Shown: one piece after another, positions 26,201 through 35,584 of the stretch | How the letters are laid out: each line of letters opens with the position of its first letter | Position numbering within the stretch: position 1 is the stretch's first letter | DNA from: Hyalella azteca | Taxonomy: Eukaryota; Arthropoda; Malacostraca; Amphipoda; Hyalellidae | DNA length: 64,000 nt | Reading direction: 5' to 3' | Assembly (NCBI RefSeq): GCF_000764305.2 | Contig: NW_025930774.1 | Location: 405,378 to 469,377, forward strand | Program-made: the position numbers and the translations under genes | Notes under the pieces: generated by a model | What the model was told of the DNA's origin: nothing | What the model saw: only the letters and a program-made list of their open reading frames with translations | The model's database searches: none

Positions 26201-26609
26201 CATTATACTGCCATCTACTAATCTACTTGTGAATGTCGTGCGGCAAATGCATGTTAGATAGCCATTGATCTAATTTCATTCTGTGTCAAGAAAATTATTC
26301 TCTTAGCGATATGACAATTAACTCCAATAATTATGAATGCACGATCTTTCAATACCAGGTTCTGGGGGTTGCTGTACACATGATACATATATCAGTGTTG
26401 AAAGTTATAATTATTCCTGAAATTATACCAAGAGTATATAATTAGACCATTGAATTGTAAATTAATTATATCGGCTTATGTCTAATTTCATCTCTTTAAC
26501 GGTTAATAGGGAAGGTGGGTGCAACATCCTCATGGCTGATTTTGTTGACTTCAAAGATTACGCGTTGCCCAAAGCCATCATCCGTCGCAACTTCGAGAAG
26601 CCAGAGTGA
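19054..26609 (+). CDS. PLCXD: PI-PLC X domain-containing protein with long N-terminal extension
   Basis: Seven exons (19,054-20,287; 23,047-23,218; 23,634-23,724; 24,251-24,439; 25,060-25,229; 25,680-25,802; 26,510-26,609) join in phase to 692 codons and a stop. The C-terminal 290 residues match PLCXD proteins: WMGQLPDHV, IPGSHDS, WSVTQ, YFDLRV, FVHGLYG, EVVLLDFQHLYD. The two catalytic His of the X domain are H414 (GSHDS) and H486 (VHGLY). The family is known for phosphoinositide phosphodiesterase activity and lacks the Y, C2, PH and EF domains of classic PLC. Residues 1-400 are Ser-rich, probably disordered, with no named domain. An in-frame stop at 19,018 supports the start, but a TATATAAAAG at 19,035 leaves Met12 (19,087) possible. 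AATAAA lies at 26,743. Confidence 0.92.
21903..22122. repeat. Diverged ~144-bp-period duplication in PLCXD intron 1
   Basis: Two copies of about 76 bp (AATATAA[A/T]GGCCAATATTGAT...ACACTCGATA) start at 21,903 and 22,047, with several differences. Intron 1 (20,288-23,046) otherwise shows nothing recognisable. Confidence 0.7.
22803..22900 (+). repeat. Dispersed repeat ending in simple repeat, copy 1
   Basis: AAAAGTACAAGAATCGGC and AGGCCTAT... recur at 45.3 kb. Here the copy is decayed and followed by an ATACT/ACTAT simple repeat. It lies in PLCXD intron 1. Confidence 0.7.
23047..23218 (+). CDS. PLCXD: PLCXD exon 2
   Basis: Acceptor TTCCCACACCAG. Completes GSHDS with catalytic His414 and runs to LTEQLTNGVR. 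It contains a Gly/Pro/Cys-containing variable loop (residues about 418-450). The donor AG|GTTGGA is weak at +3 to +6 because a dispersed repeat begins immediately downstream. Confidence 0.88.
23220..23312 (-). repeat. Dispersed repeat, copy 2, abutting PLCXD donor
   Basis: The reverse complement contains ATTTCTTCAACGCCGACACT followed by TCTATTC, matching the 45.3-kb copy. The repeat's simple-sequence end touches the 5' splice site of PLCXD intron 2 at 23,219. Confidence 0.75.
23634..23724 (+). CDS. PLCXD: PLCXD exon 3
   Basis: Acceptor TATCACGGCAG, donor GAA|GTAAGC. Encodes YFDLRVAELNGRLHFVHGLY and the following helix (residues 470-499), including the second catalytic His (H486) and Asp472 in YFDLR. 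Confidence 0.93.
24122..24253. repeat. 51-bp direct duplication spanning a splice acceptor
   Basis: 24,122-24,172 and 24,203-24,253 differ at a single base (gacggcag/gacgtcag). The second copy contains the real acceptor of PLCXD exon 4; the first carries an identical acceptor 81 bp upstream. Confidence 0.93.
24251..24439 (+). CDS. PLCXD: PLCXD exon 4
   Basis: Acceptor CTACGGTCCAG, donor CAG|GTTCAG. Encodes residues 500-562 with SSEVVLLDFQHLYDL, a hallmark strand of the X-domain barrel. A near-perfect copy of the acceptor region lies 81 bp upstream. Confidence 0.92.
25060..25229 (+). CDS. PLCXD: PLCXD exon 5
   Basis: Acceptor CTACTGTTGCAG, donor ACA|GTGAGT. Encodes ALVFYRSDDVSEFPENF, then LWTKDMMPNPWPHTSD and the helix leading to LGLFHVT (residues 563-618). 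Confidence 0.92.
25680..25802 (+). CDS. PLCXD: PLCXD exon 6
   Basis: Acceptor TTTATTTCTTGCAG, donor CAG|GTCAGT. Encodes residues about 619-659 (CVLTPSMSSFMLRHL... to ...NLPLLAD). Confidence 0.92.
26510..26609 (+). CDS. PLCXD: PLCXD exon 7 (terminal)
   Basis: Acceptor CTTTAACGGTTAATAG. Encodes EGGCNILMADFVDFKDYA and the C-terminus ...RRNFEKPE followed by TGA. NILMADFV corresponds to the last conserved strand of the X domain. Confidence 0.92.
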
Positions 26610-26742
26610 CGGTCCAATCTCTCGCTGCCGCAACATCAATCAATCGTTATTTGTCACTTTATGATAGCTATTAGTGGATTTCAACAGAAATGTAATGAAT
26701 TTCAAGTTATTCAACGATGAAATATTAGTCTATGATTTTATA

Positions 26743-26748
26743 AATAAA
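26743..26748 (+). terminator. Polyadenylation signal AATAAA of PLCXD
   Basis: The first canonical AATAAA after the PLCXD stop, 134 bp downstream of it, in an AT-rich 3' region. Confidence 0.65.
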
Positions 26749-27668
26749 TGTTTTAAATCTCATGACTTTCAGCTCGTTCGTAGATTAGAGGTAATTTGTT
26801 AATAAACGGACGCAAAAATTGCTTGTTTTGCAGCATTATAATTTTCTTCTTCGATACAAATAGGTTTGATTCTCTGATGTATTAGTGTTTAAAGAATTTC
26901 TATGAAATATCTCTCAAGTTTAACTTTCAATGATACTAATATTGTAATGAAATTACGAATAAAAATATCAGTACCTGCACTCAAAGGATGTTATTCTAAT
27001 CATTTTCTAATGCAACGTTCCATCACATAATGAATATGAACTATTGTATGAAAAAAAATCGAACTCAAGTATTCAGTTGCCTCATTGAGAATCAAACAGA
27101 TAAAAAGGAGCTATAAAAGACTATAATCGTGTATTTCACAACACCGGCTGAGTCCATCGCTTAATTAAATAATCTGCCAACTCGGTGCATTTTCATCCTG
27201 CCACCGTCATCAATCAATCAATCAACATTTTTATCTCTTAAGTCGCAAATGCATTAGTTTTAGAATAACAAAAATTATCAGAGCCAACAGAAAATCATTG
27301 TGTGAATATATATTTTTTCCGAGACGTGGAAAATTCGGATGATTATTTCCAAATGAATTATATTGAAAATTTGGATTGAAACGAATTATTTCTCAAGTTA
27401 TTGTAAAATGTTATCCAATATGATGATTCTAACAATTTTAAACGATCATTATTTATGTTTATGCCAAATATTTATGAACCGGCATCCTCTGTTGTTCTGT
27501 CGATTCAACATTTATCAGAAAATATTTCACCGAAAAATTTGTTGCCTCATTAACTCCCTATGTAACCTTCAGTGTCCAGTCTTTGATGAGCCCCGTGTTT
27601 GAGCTCTCCGCGGAGTGCTAAAGTTTAGCCGAGCGGTAAAATTTGGATATCTATCGAAATTCTTCAAA

Positions 27669-27671
27669 ATG
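27669..27671 (+). CDS. EloB: EloB exon 1 (ATG only, inferred)
   Basis: TTCAAAATG|GTATGTC places the start codon directly before a donor. Exon 2 begins with Asp, the normal second residue of elongin B. No closer ATG with a suitable donor was noticed. A transcript would settle it. Confidence 0.65.
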
Positions 27672-30600
27672 GTATGTCACTGTTGACCGGGAAAATGTTG
27701 TATAGTTGCCTGAAGTAGTAGTGTATATTTGGGGGTGTATATTGCTGTTAAGTAAAGTATTATTAATCTTGAGTAATTATGGTAGGCTATCCACTGACAC
27801 TGAGGTCGAATCTTCAATGCTACTCAACTCCACGTTTTGACTTAGATGGCTGCCTCAGCCGTCAGCCCTTGGAGTCTGGACTCACTATGGAGTATGGACT
27901 AGGAGAGCACTATAGCCACGGCTGTCACTAGTCAACACAAAATAGAAATAATAGTAATCTATTATATTAATGAAACTAGAAGGCAAGTTTTTAGAAAGGT
28001 AATCAAATTCAGGAACTCTGCTTTAGCTATGTTGTTTTGACCAGGGACGCAGGATTTAGTGGCAAAGCAGAGAGTTTTTTAAACTTTCCCTCAAGTTCAT
28101 TTTTGAGTCCTATAAGTAGACCAGTAAAGTATCCTGGATACCAGCATTGTCATACATAAGCAATTGGTTTAAATCTTGAGCAAATGAGGATATTAAAAAT
28201 GAACTGATTCTAAAAAAGCTCTGGTTTGCCACTATGCGCAGGAAGGATATATGATTGACAGGAATGGGGGAAATTAGCTAAATTCACGAGTATTTTTGCC
28301 CAATTCACCAGTGGCTTATGCCCAATTTTTCACTTTGGACTGACTTTGAGGCTTTGAGCATCATAAACTTAACTCAGAATGGTACCGTCAATTTTAACAT
28401 AGTGGCAAAGCAGACTGCAGAGAGTATTTTAGACTCTCCCTCAAGTTCATTTTTAAGTCCTATAAGTAAACCAGTAAAGTATCCTGGATACCAGCATCAT
28501 TATACATAAAAATTTGTTTAAATCTTGGGTAAATGAGGAAATTAAAAATGAACTGATTCTAAGAAATCTCTGGTTTGTCACTATGCCGTCAAATAGGGTA
28601 AAAAGGGATGGGTCGGGTAAATAGGGACGTGCGTCCCACATTTTGTAGAAATGTTGTAGCAGCTAAACTAATCAAAATATTGCAAAACTAAAAATATTTG
28701 CGTAAACTTCAACATTTTTACTATCTATTATGTATAAAGCTAGTCAAGAAATCAAACATTTACTATCTCTAAAAAATTGCTGAAAAAAAGTGTGAAAAAG
28801 CGCGATTTTGGAAAAGTACATCTGCTAAGGTCTGGAGCAAAAAATTTTTCGCTGTATCAAGAAATTTTACTTACATAAAAGTTGCAGTTGCGCCCAGCCC
28901 CAGGTGTCGGCTTGAAAACGTAATTGCCGGATTTTGCCTATCTCATTAAAAAAAATTGCAGCCATTTCTGTGTGACGGGGTAAAAAGGGACACCCCCCGG
29001 GGTAATTAGAGACACCCTTAAAAATGCATTTACAGTGGAACCTCAGTTAGCAAAGGCTCCAGTTAAAAAAAAAATTGATTAACAACAAAGAATTTTGATT
29101 ACATTTACCTAGCTCGGTGAAAAAAAAATTCACTTATTGAAAAATTAGTGCATCGTTGGTCGTCACAAAATTGTACGTAGAACGCTATGTATAGAATTGT
29201 GCACTGGGCATCATAGAATGAAAAGTAATTGACCTAAACTATGATTTATTTCTTCAAAACATATGATGTTGTCACCAAAACAATATTTTCTGTTTCAGGT
29301 GTGTTTTTCATGATCTTTTTTGTTATAGTGAAATCACTAAGACTCAATTAAAATTGTGCAAAATTACAAACCATCCTGTAAGCTTACAGATACAAAAAAA
29401 TGCTACATGGCTGCTGCTATGAAGCTTGCAGTGGACAAGGTTGTTGTCAATGCTCAATGGCATGTCCATGGATACAGTAATATCACATTAATAATACGGT
29501 AATTAATGAATATGGTAATATCATATCAATAAAGGAAAAACAAGTAAAAATCATGGAAAATGTCATTTATTCTACATTTACATCATCTACAAAGGAAGAG
29601 GAGGACTTCAGAGTACTGTTAGTAATAGATGAGAACACTCTGCATGCTTCAAATGTTTAAAATTAAGTTTTATTTCAAGTGTCCCTTTTTACCCCATTTC
29701 CAGATTAATTCAGGAGCTTTTTATATTGCGTCTAGCACCTTACAAATAGCATATGGAATTTTTTTAAAGATGCCATTCGATAGCCCTTCCAAAGAGCTAT
29801 AAAATGAGCCTAAACGTGTTTCTGAAATGTTTCATGGTAAGAAGTTATTAACAAAAAAACGCTCAAAACCGTCCCTTTTTACCCCGTTTGATGGTAGCCT
29901 ATTGATTACCATTACTATGGATTAATCCTGTGCACAGTGACATTAGGCTGATAGGCTCAAAGCCTAAGCAGTGGCTGAGTGGCATACACCCTGGCACTTG
30001 CAGGGCTAGAAAAGTCCTATTTTTTTCTGAAATATTGGGGCTCTAATATCATATAATTTCAGTAGGAGTAGGTATGATACTATCTACCAGCTTGAATGTC
30101 ATAAATTTCTGTTAGATTGAAAAAATTGCAGTTTGCGCTTGGCAAACATGTCGATACATAAAATTTTCCACGTCTGCAATCTGCATTACTTTACCGTTCC
30201 TGCCAAAATATCCTGCAGAACGTAATCATTGTAATGTATACAAGTCAACCTAAACGTTTTGTTGAAGATTGCGCATAGTTGCAAAACAAGAAAAGACTGC
30301 ATTAACACGTGTTCAGCTTACAGTAAAGACAAATGTTATTGTTGATGTTTGACTGTTTTAGGGTAAAATTAGAGATTTGGGCAGTTTGGGGCAACACGTG
30401 CATGGACTTTGTAAATGTAAATAAATTTGCACCTCGTAAATGGCTTTTCATGGCCGAGATATGGAATACAGCAATCCCTTGATTAACGCGGTTAATAAAT
30501 CCCCAAGTTTTACCGTGTTAAGCAAAACCGCTCTAATCAAACTTAAGAATATATGGGAATAATTATAATGAATCCTCAAAAATAGCAAAGTTACATAATA

Positions 30601-33600
30601 ATTACATACTCAGGAAACCCTAGGTCTTCACCGATCTTCGTTTTCGTTTCACCATTATCAAAACGCTTAATTATTTCAAGCTTAGTCTCCAAAGTGATAT
30701 TTTTACGTTTAAGCGTTCCCTTTTTGTCCATAATTATGACGGTAATTTGTCAAGGAAAATTATTTAGTTTGATAAAAGTGAGCAGTAGATATGGCAGCGA
30801 TCTTGACCAGTTGAAGGCTAACGAGTAACTAGAGCACCGGCATGGCGCACTTACCGGCGAACGTTGCTGAACTCTACCATTCGAGTTATGAACGAGACAA
30901 GGCGCGGTTAAACTGACTCTGTAGTCAGCACGAGTGCCTAGGGAACGGGACCTTATTTAAAGAATTATTGGCTGAAATTCATAAAGTAACAATATATGGC
31001 AAATTTTTCCAAAAGTCGTAACAAAAGTAACAACATAGATCTAATAAGCAAAAAGTAACACTTTTGTTACAAACGTAACACCTCTGGCTAGAGGCGGGAA
31101 AATTATGCATTGTGAAAACAAAGTCGCGCTAATCAAAACTGGCACCGCGTAGATTAAGGGTAGGTCGCAATTTTTTTTTCCGCGTTAATCAAAACCGTGC
31201 TAATCAAGGGATTGCTGTACACGGCTCGAAAAAATGGAATCACGGCTTGAAGAAATGAAATCACGGCTGTCAAATCCATAAAACCACGGCTCAAAAAATT
31301 CAGTTGCGCTTTGCCTAGTACATATATTCCATACCTTGCCTGCACCCTGGCACAGGATGGAATTTTAGCCATCTAGAAATGGTGGTTCATGACCTGGCAT
31401 ACAAGGATCTATGTAAAGTAATATGCAGGGTGATTCACAGAACCTTGCTGATTTGAAAGCTGAAAAAGAGAAACAGTAAAGATTTCATTACAGTAAAAAT
31501 TTTGTTAAAAAAGATATTACCAAAACTTAGTATTACTTTATTTTAAAGACATCAGACAAATGACTGCCTCCATTGTCAATGCATTCGGTTAGTCAATTTT
31601 TGAAGTTCTGTTCAACTTGCTGAGGCATATTCACAGGTATGTTGGCAATGGCTTGGTGTATGTTGTTCTTCAAATGAGGTAGGGTCTTGGGAGAGTCATT
31701 GTAAACAATTGATTCAAGATAACCCCATTAAAATTCATACGGAGCCAAATTGAGGGATCAAGCTGGCAGAAGGTCCCTTTAAATGAGGGTGAAGCACTTG
31801 CCCCTCTGCAAAATGTCCCAGAAGTTTAATTGGAAATTATGCTGTGTGGTCTGCTTACCTCCATTGAAAAGGCCCCTGACTTCCAGACCCTCTTGCATTC
31901 ACACTTCCACTTGCCCTAAATGTGTTCACCTACATAACACTTGATTTCCAATCAGGAACCAGCCCTGAATAATGAATACAGACCTGAGTATGGAATGCTT
32001 ATTAAGTAGCAATAATGGAATGACTATTAGAAAAGTATGCTTTGATAGCAAACACATGCTGCTCACTTGTCCTATGCATAGTGGCTACTGACTGGGCAGG
32101 ACACAAAACTTCATGACCCTGCCTTCCATATGAAAGACTCCCTGCACTTTTCCTGCAACATCTGGCTGTTTGGCACTATATAAAAAAAGGAAATTTCTGT
32201 GAATCACCCCATACTTAGTGTAAGCACCAGCCCGGTGTGCATCGGGGTCCGGCGCCTTGTAAAAGTCTGAACCTAACTCATATTCCTGGCTCTGGATTAA
32301 CAATCCGACCTTAAGGGCCAATTGCAACTTGCCCTAGTAAGAGATGGGCTTCTACTGTGTTCTAGTGCATTTTAATGTGCTCTCCTTCATTCAAATGCTA
32401 TATTGTGCATTCTAATGAAATCTAGATCTTTCGTTCGATTGCGTTCTAGTGCCATTTGGTTTATTCGTGTGCATACTAACGCATTCTATTGAATTTTATT
32501 ATAATCTAATGCCTTCTATTACAATCTAGTGCAGTCTAGTGCATACTAATGCATTCTAATGCAATCTAGTGTGTTTTATTGCAATCTAGGGTGTTCTAAT
32601 GTTTTTTTTTTATATGTTATAATGCCCTCTAGTGTATTGCCATTTGTCCAAACCTGTTTAAATGTATTCTAATGGACTTCAATGTATTCTAAAACGTTAT
32701 AATGTGTCCTAATGCAATCAAATGCATAGTTGTGTGCTCTAATACAATATGATGTTTTCTAATGCATACTCATGTGTTGTAATGCAATATAATGCCTTTT
32801 GTTGCATCATAATATGTTGCATTGCAGTATTAATTGTTGATTTTTGTTGGAATCTGTTGTGTTTCAATAATAATGTTGTGTTTAAAATGTGAGGTCTAGT
32901 TAACATGGCAAAATAACATATCAAAACCCATTATAAGACAAGATAATATAACACATTATGACATAATATAACACAAGACATTGTAACACATTATAAAACC
33001 ATTTAAGATGACATTACACAACCCATCATAACATGGCACATTATAATATAAAATTGTAACATGGCATAAAACAACACCTTAAAACCCAACATAACATTAC
33101 CCAACATATCATAACACAACACAACATAGCAATAATAATTATTAAATGGCATAACATACCGTAGCACAATACTTGCTAACACATAACATAGGTAAGACAA
33201 CTTGCAAAACACAATCCATCAAAACATAGCATATTATGGCAACATAACATTACGAACCACAATTACACATCACAACACAACACATATAAGAAAATTTTAT
33301 GGTTCTCATCCCACTTGTTGACATTTTTATAGGACCTTTTATTCCTGCTCATCTGGGTGCAAAGCTAGGAACCCATTGAGCAGAGAGCCTGCTCAGTCCA
33401 AAACTGTTCACCAGAATTGCTTGTGCCAAACCCACAGAGATGTTGAGTGTGACTGCTACTGATTCGGCAGTTATCTGCCAATTTTTTTCAAAGATCACAA
33501 ACAGCATTAATGTTTTCTCCAAAAACTGATGTCAATGGACAGCCTCAGCACAGGTAGCTCTTGGTCTCAGTTCTTCTACTTCAAAAATGATTAAACTTTT

Positions 33601-35584
33601 TGTAGGTTGCTGATTTCTTTCAGGTACTTTTACCATAAACTTGTTCCAGAGCATAAATGATTTCAATTGTTCTTCCACCCAGGCTTTACCATTAATTTGA
33701 TATTTTACCTGGCCTGACTTTTGCAGATGCAATGTTGTTTGAACTGTTGCTGCCTTGAAAATTTTAACCCACTTTGTAACATTCATTTAAGGTTTCAGGT
33801 GAGAACATCTGTGTACTGGATGGTTGTGGTGCATGTTAACAATCTGTCTCCCAATTACAGGATGTTTTCCTCATGATCCGCCGGAAAAAAACTACCATCT
33901 TCACAGATGCCAAGGAAACGACCACCATCAGGGAGCTCAAGAAAATTATTCAAGGTGATTTACTGAATTCAAGTTGTTTTGATACTGAGAAACTTGAAGT
34001 TTTTTTTGGAAAATTGGTTGCCCTTTATTTTTCATAACACCCTTAACTCACAATATTTTTTTTACAACTAAAATGCAACTTTCATATATATCTCTGCAGA
34101 TTTTATGGTTGTGTATTAATCTTCTATTAGCCATCTGTCAGCATTAAATTAAATTTGTTGAGTTTCTGAATACATCAAACTTATTTCACAGGTATCCTGA
34201 AGGTTGCTCCAGAAGACCAAAAGCTCAGTGATGAGTATGGCAACGAAGTCTTCAGTGATGACAAAACCTTGAGCGACTACAGCTTCACCGTGCAGAGTGC
34301 TCGTGCTCATACTCCAGCCTCCATTGGCCTCTGTATCAGGTAGCGATGATGGTCATTTTTTGTAACTATCTTTTTATTGTTTTTTGCTTTTTTATTTTTC
34401 TAATGTTTTTCAAGTATAATTTTGTGAAATATGTGAATGAAAATTTGGTTAAGTCATGTTAGACACCGGTACTGATAATTTATTTTGGCTTGGAATTGTA
34501 AGCATTATATTCTTATGCATTTTAATTACAGTCCCGCTTTACTAGAAACAATCCTGTGGAACAAAATCCCTATGATAATATTGTGCTGTATTAATGTATA
34601 TGCTAAAAAGGATTCTGTTGACACCCCCCATAATCAGCATTACTGCCTGTGAACATTACTGCCATTACGCTCCCGGTAGTGAAAAAGCATCGTTGCCCTA
34701 GAAGGCCATCTTCAAGTATCACAAATTTTTTGTTGCACTTGCTTTGCGCACTCATCTTTTTTGATGACTGATTTTCTTGAACAACATGCTGAAATAAAAT
34801 TTTTCTTTCTTCTGTGAGAAACTGACAAGAAAATGCTACACATAACCTTCAAGGATTATGCTATGGGGAGAGTTGCTATGGCATGGATGATGCTATGGCC
34901 GTTTTTTTAGTGTTTTTTCCGCTCCAAAAAATTTGAAATGTCAATTGGTGACCAACCTCGCTCTGGTAGTCCTTCCACTCACTGGACTGAAGAAAATGTT
35001 GAGGAAATTAGGGATCTATTCCTGAAGATTGGCATTGAAGTATTGCCGACCTTGCGGAATTGTCCCAATTGACTTGGACAACTCCAGCAATTTCTAAAAG
35101 ATTTCGGATAAATAAATAAATTAAACAAAAAGACAGGCCAATTTTTTCTGGGTACCGCCTCGTATGTTTTAGGTCCTGAAATAATATTCAGTAGAATGTG
35201 AATTGTTCGGGATATTATGTAAACGTCTCTTCACTCAGTCATTATTTTTGCCTATACTTTTCCTCGTTTTCTCATCGAGAGAGCATTCATTTCAAAGTTT
35301 GCTCAAACTTATAATATTTAAAGGACAATGAAATGCAAGGAACGTATCCGCATTACTTCACCTAACGTAGCCTAGCTATGTGTCGAGAAAAATATAACTG
35401 CAACGTTATATTTTTCATGAACATGAGTATAAAATGCTAAAATGTTTGGAACATTTTTCTAACTAAATTTAATATTTTCAGAGGTGATGATGGGGAGTTC
35501 GAGGAGCTTTCATTCAGTGCGTTGTCATCCCCCCCAGACCTGCCTGAAGTCATGCGGCAAGACAACAACCCCATGCACGAGTGA
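27669..35584 (+). CDS. EloB: Elongin B
   Basis: Four exons: 27,669-27,671; 33,861-33,954; 34,192-34,339; 35,482-35,584. All phases match, giving 115 residues against 118 in human. Elongin B is a ubiquitin-like adaptor that pairs with elongin C in elongin A transcription complexes and in VHL/SOCS-box cullin ubiquitin ligases. Diagnostic sequence: [43 protein letters not shown] and [10 protein letters not shown] near the C-terminus. The first exon is inferred: exon 2 starts at the codon after Met, and AAAATG|GTATGT at 27,669 supplies an ATG followed by a consensus donor in phase 0. Intron 1 is 6.2 kb and full of transposons. The gene follows PLCXD in the same direction, about 1 kb downstream. 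Confidence 0.93.
28057..28234. mobile_element. MITE, copy 1 (178 bp)
   Basis: Ends TAGTGGCAAAGCAGAGAG... and ...CTCTGGTTTGCCACTA form imperfect inverted repeats of about 26 bp. There is no coding capacity. A second copy lies at 28,400 and a 1.3-kb relative at 58.2 kb. TA at both ends suggests a Tc1/mariner-like target, but this is not certain. Confidence 0.8.
28400..28583. mobile_element. MITE, copy 2 (184 bp)
   Basis: Direct-orientation copy of the 28,057 MITE, differing by a short insertion near its left end and scattered substitutions. The next element begins immediately at its right end. Confidence 0.8.
28586..29894. mobile_element. 1.3-kb DNA transposon-like element with GGGTAAAAAGGGA termini
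   Basis: Left end CCGTCAAATAGGGTAAAAAG and right end (reverse complement) CCATCAAACGGGGTAAAAAG are inverted repeats of about 26 bp with four mismatches. The same GGGTAAAAAGGGAC core recurs inside in direct (28,979) and inverted (29,681) orientation. No transposase is recognised, so it is probably non-autonomous. Target duplication is unclear. It lies in EloB intron 1. Confidence 0.7.
29895..30468. repeat. Copy of the 58.2-59.5 kb repeat family, left part
   Basis: From about 30,295, segments AGACTGCATTA, TTTTAGGGTAAAATTAG and TGCATG...TTGTAAAT match the reverse-strand element interior at 59.2-59.4 kb. A pogo-like element then interrupts it. The first part (29,895-30,290) is not recognised. 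Confidence 0.5.
30469..31217 (-). mobile_element. pogo/Tigger-like non-autonomous element, copy 1
   Basis: 749 bp, inverted ends CAGCAATCCCTTGATTA, flanked by TA on both sides. Internal minus-strand sequence keeps the first part of a pogo-type transposase. Nearly the same element occurs at 60,799-61,647. It is inserted in another repeat within EloB intron 1. Confidence 0.9.
30600..30731 (-). pseudogene. Truncated pogo/Tigger transposase N-terminus
   Basis: From ATG at 30,731: [20 protein letters not shown], followed by [18 protein letters not shown]. This is the psq/CENP-B-N type helix-turn-helix used for DNA binding. The frame leaves homology after about 38 residues; no DDE domain remains. 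Confidence 0.75.
31424..32211 (-). mobile_element. Decayed Tc1/mariner element
   Basis: Ends CAGGGTGATTCACAGAA and (right, inverted) GGGGTGATTCACAGAA, with TA next to each. The minus strand holds transposase remnants with stops and frameshifts: [33 protein letters not shown] and [13 protein letters not shown]. It is a family related to, but distinct from, the element at 6.6 kb. Confidence 0.8.
32345..33290. repeat. Degenerate 10-11 bp satellite with a strand flip
   Basis: 32,345-32,890 is a degenerate TCTAATGCA-type array (T/G-rich on plus). From about 32,900 to 33,290 the composition flips to A/C-rich (AACATAACACA-like), that is, similar sequence on the other strand. Short frames here are spurious. 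Confidence 0.75.
33861..33954 (+). CDS. EloB: EloB exon 2
   Basis: Acceptor CTCCCAATTACAG, donor CAAG|GTGATT. Encodes residues 2-32, beginning [14 protein letters not shown], the first beta-hairpin of the ubiquitin-like fold. Confidence 0.95.
34192..34339 (+). CDS. EloB: EloB exon 3
   Basis: Acceptor TTATTTCACAG, donor ATCAG|GTAGCG. Encodes [17 protein letters not shown] and on to ASIGLCI (residues 33-81), the rest of the ubiquitin-like fold. Confidence 0.95.
34764..35110 (+). pseudogene. Mariner transposase N-terminal relic in EloB intron 3
   Basis: Plus-strand remnants of the classic mariner N-terminus: [17 protein letters not shown], then (after stops) [20 protein letters not shown], matching the position and order of the mariner HTH and linker. 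It is broken by stops and indels, and no catalytic domain follows. It is unrelated to elongin B and is presumably spliced out. Confidence 0.75.
35482..35584 (+). CDS. EloB: EloB exon 4 (terminal)
   Basis: Acceptor AATATTTTCAG. Encodes [20 protein letters not shown] then PEVM...NNPMHE and TGA. The PPDLPEVM segment corresponds to the conserved C-terminal tail. I saw no AATAAA in the next kilobase. Confidence 0.95.

Noticed and set aside
28051..28241. CGCAGGA on both sides of MITE copy 1 as an hAT-type target duplication
   Set aside because: The repeats are not at equal distance from the inverted ends, and copy 2 shows nothing comparable.
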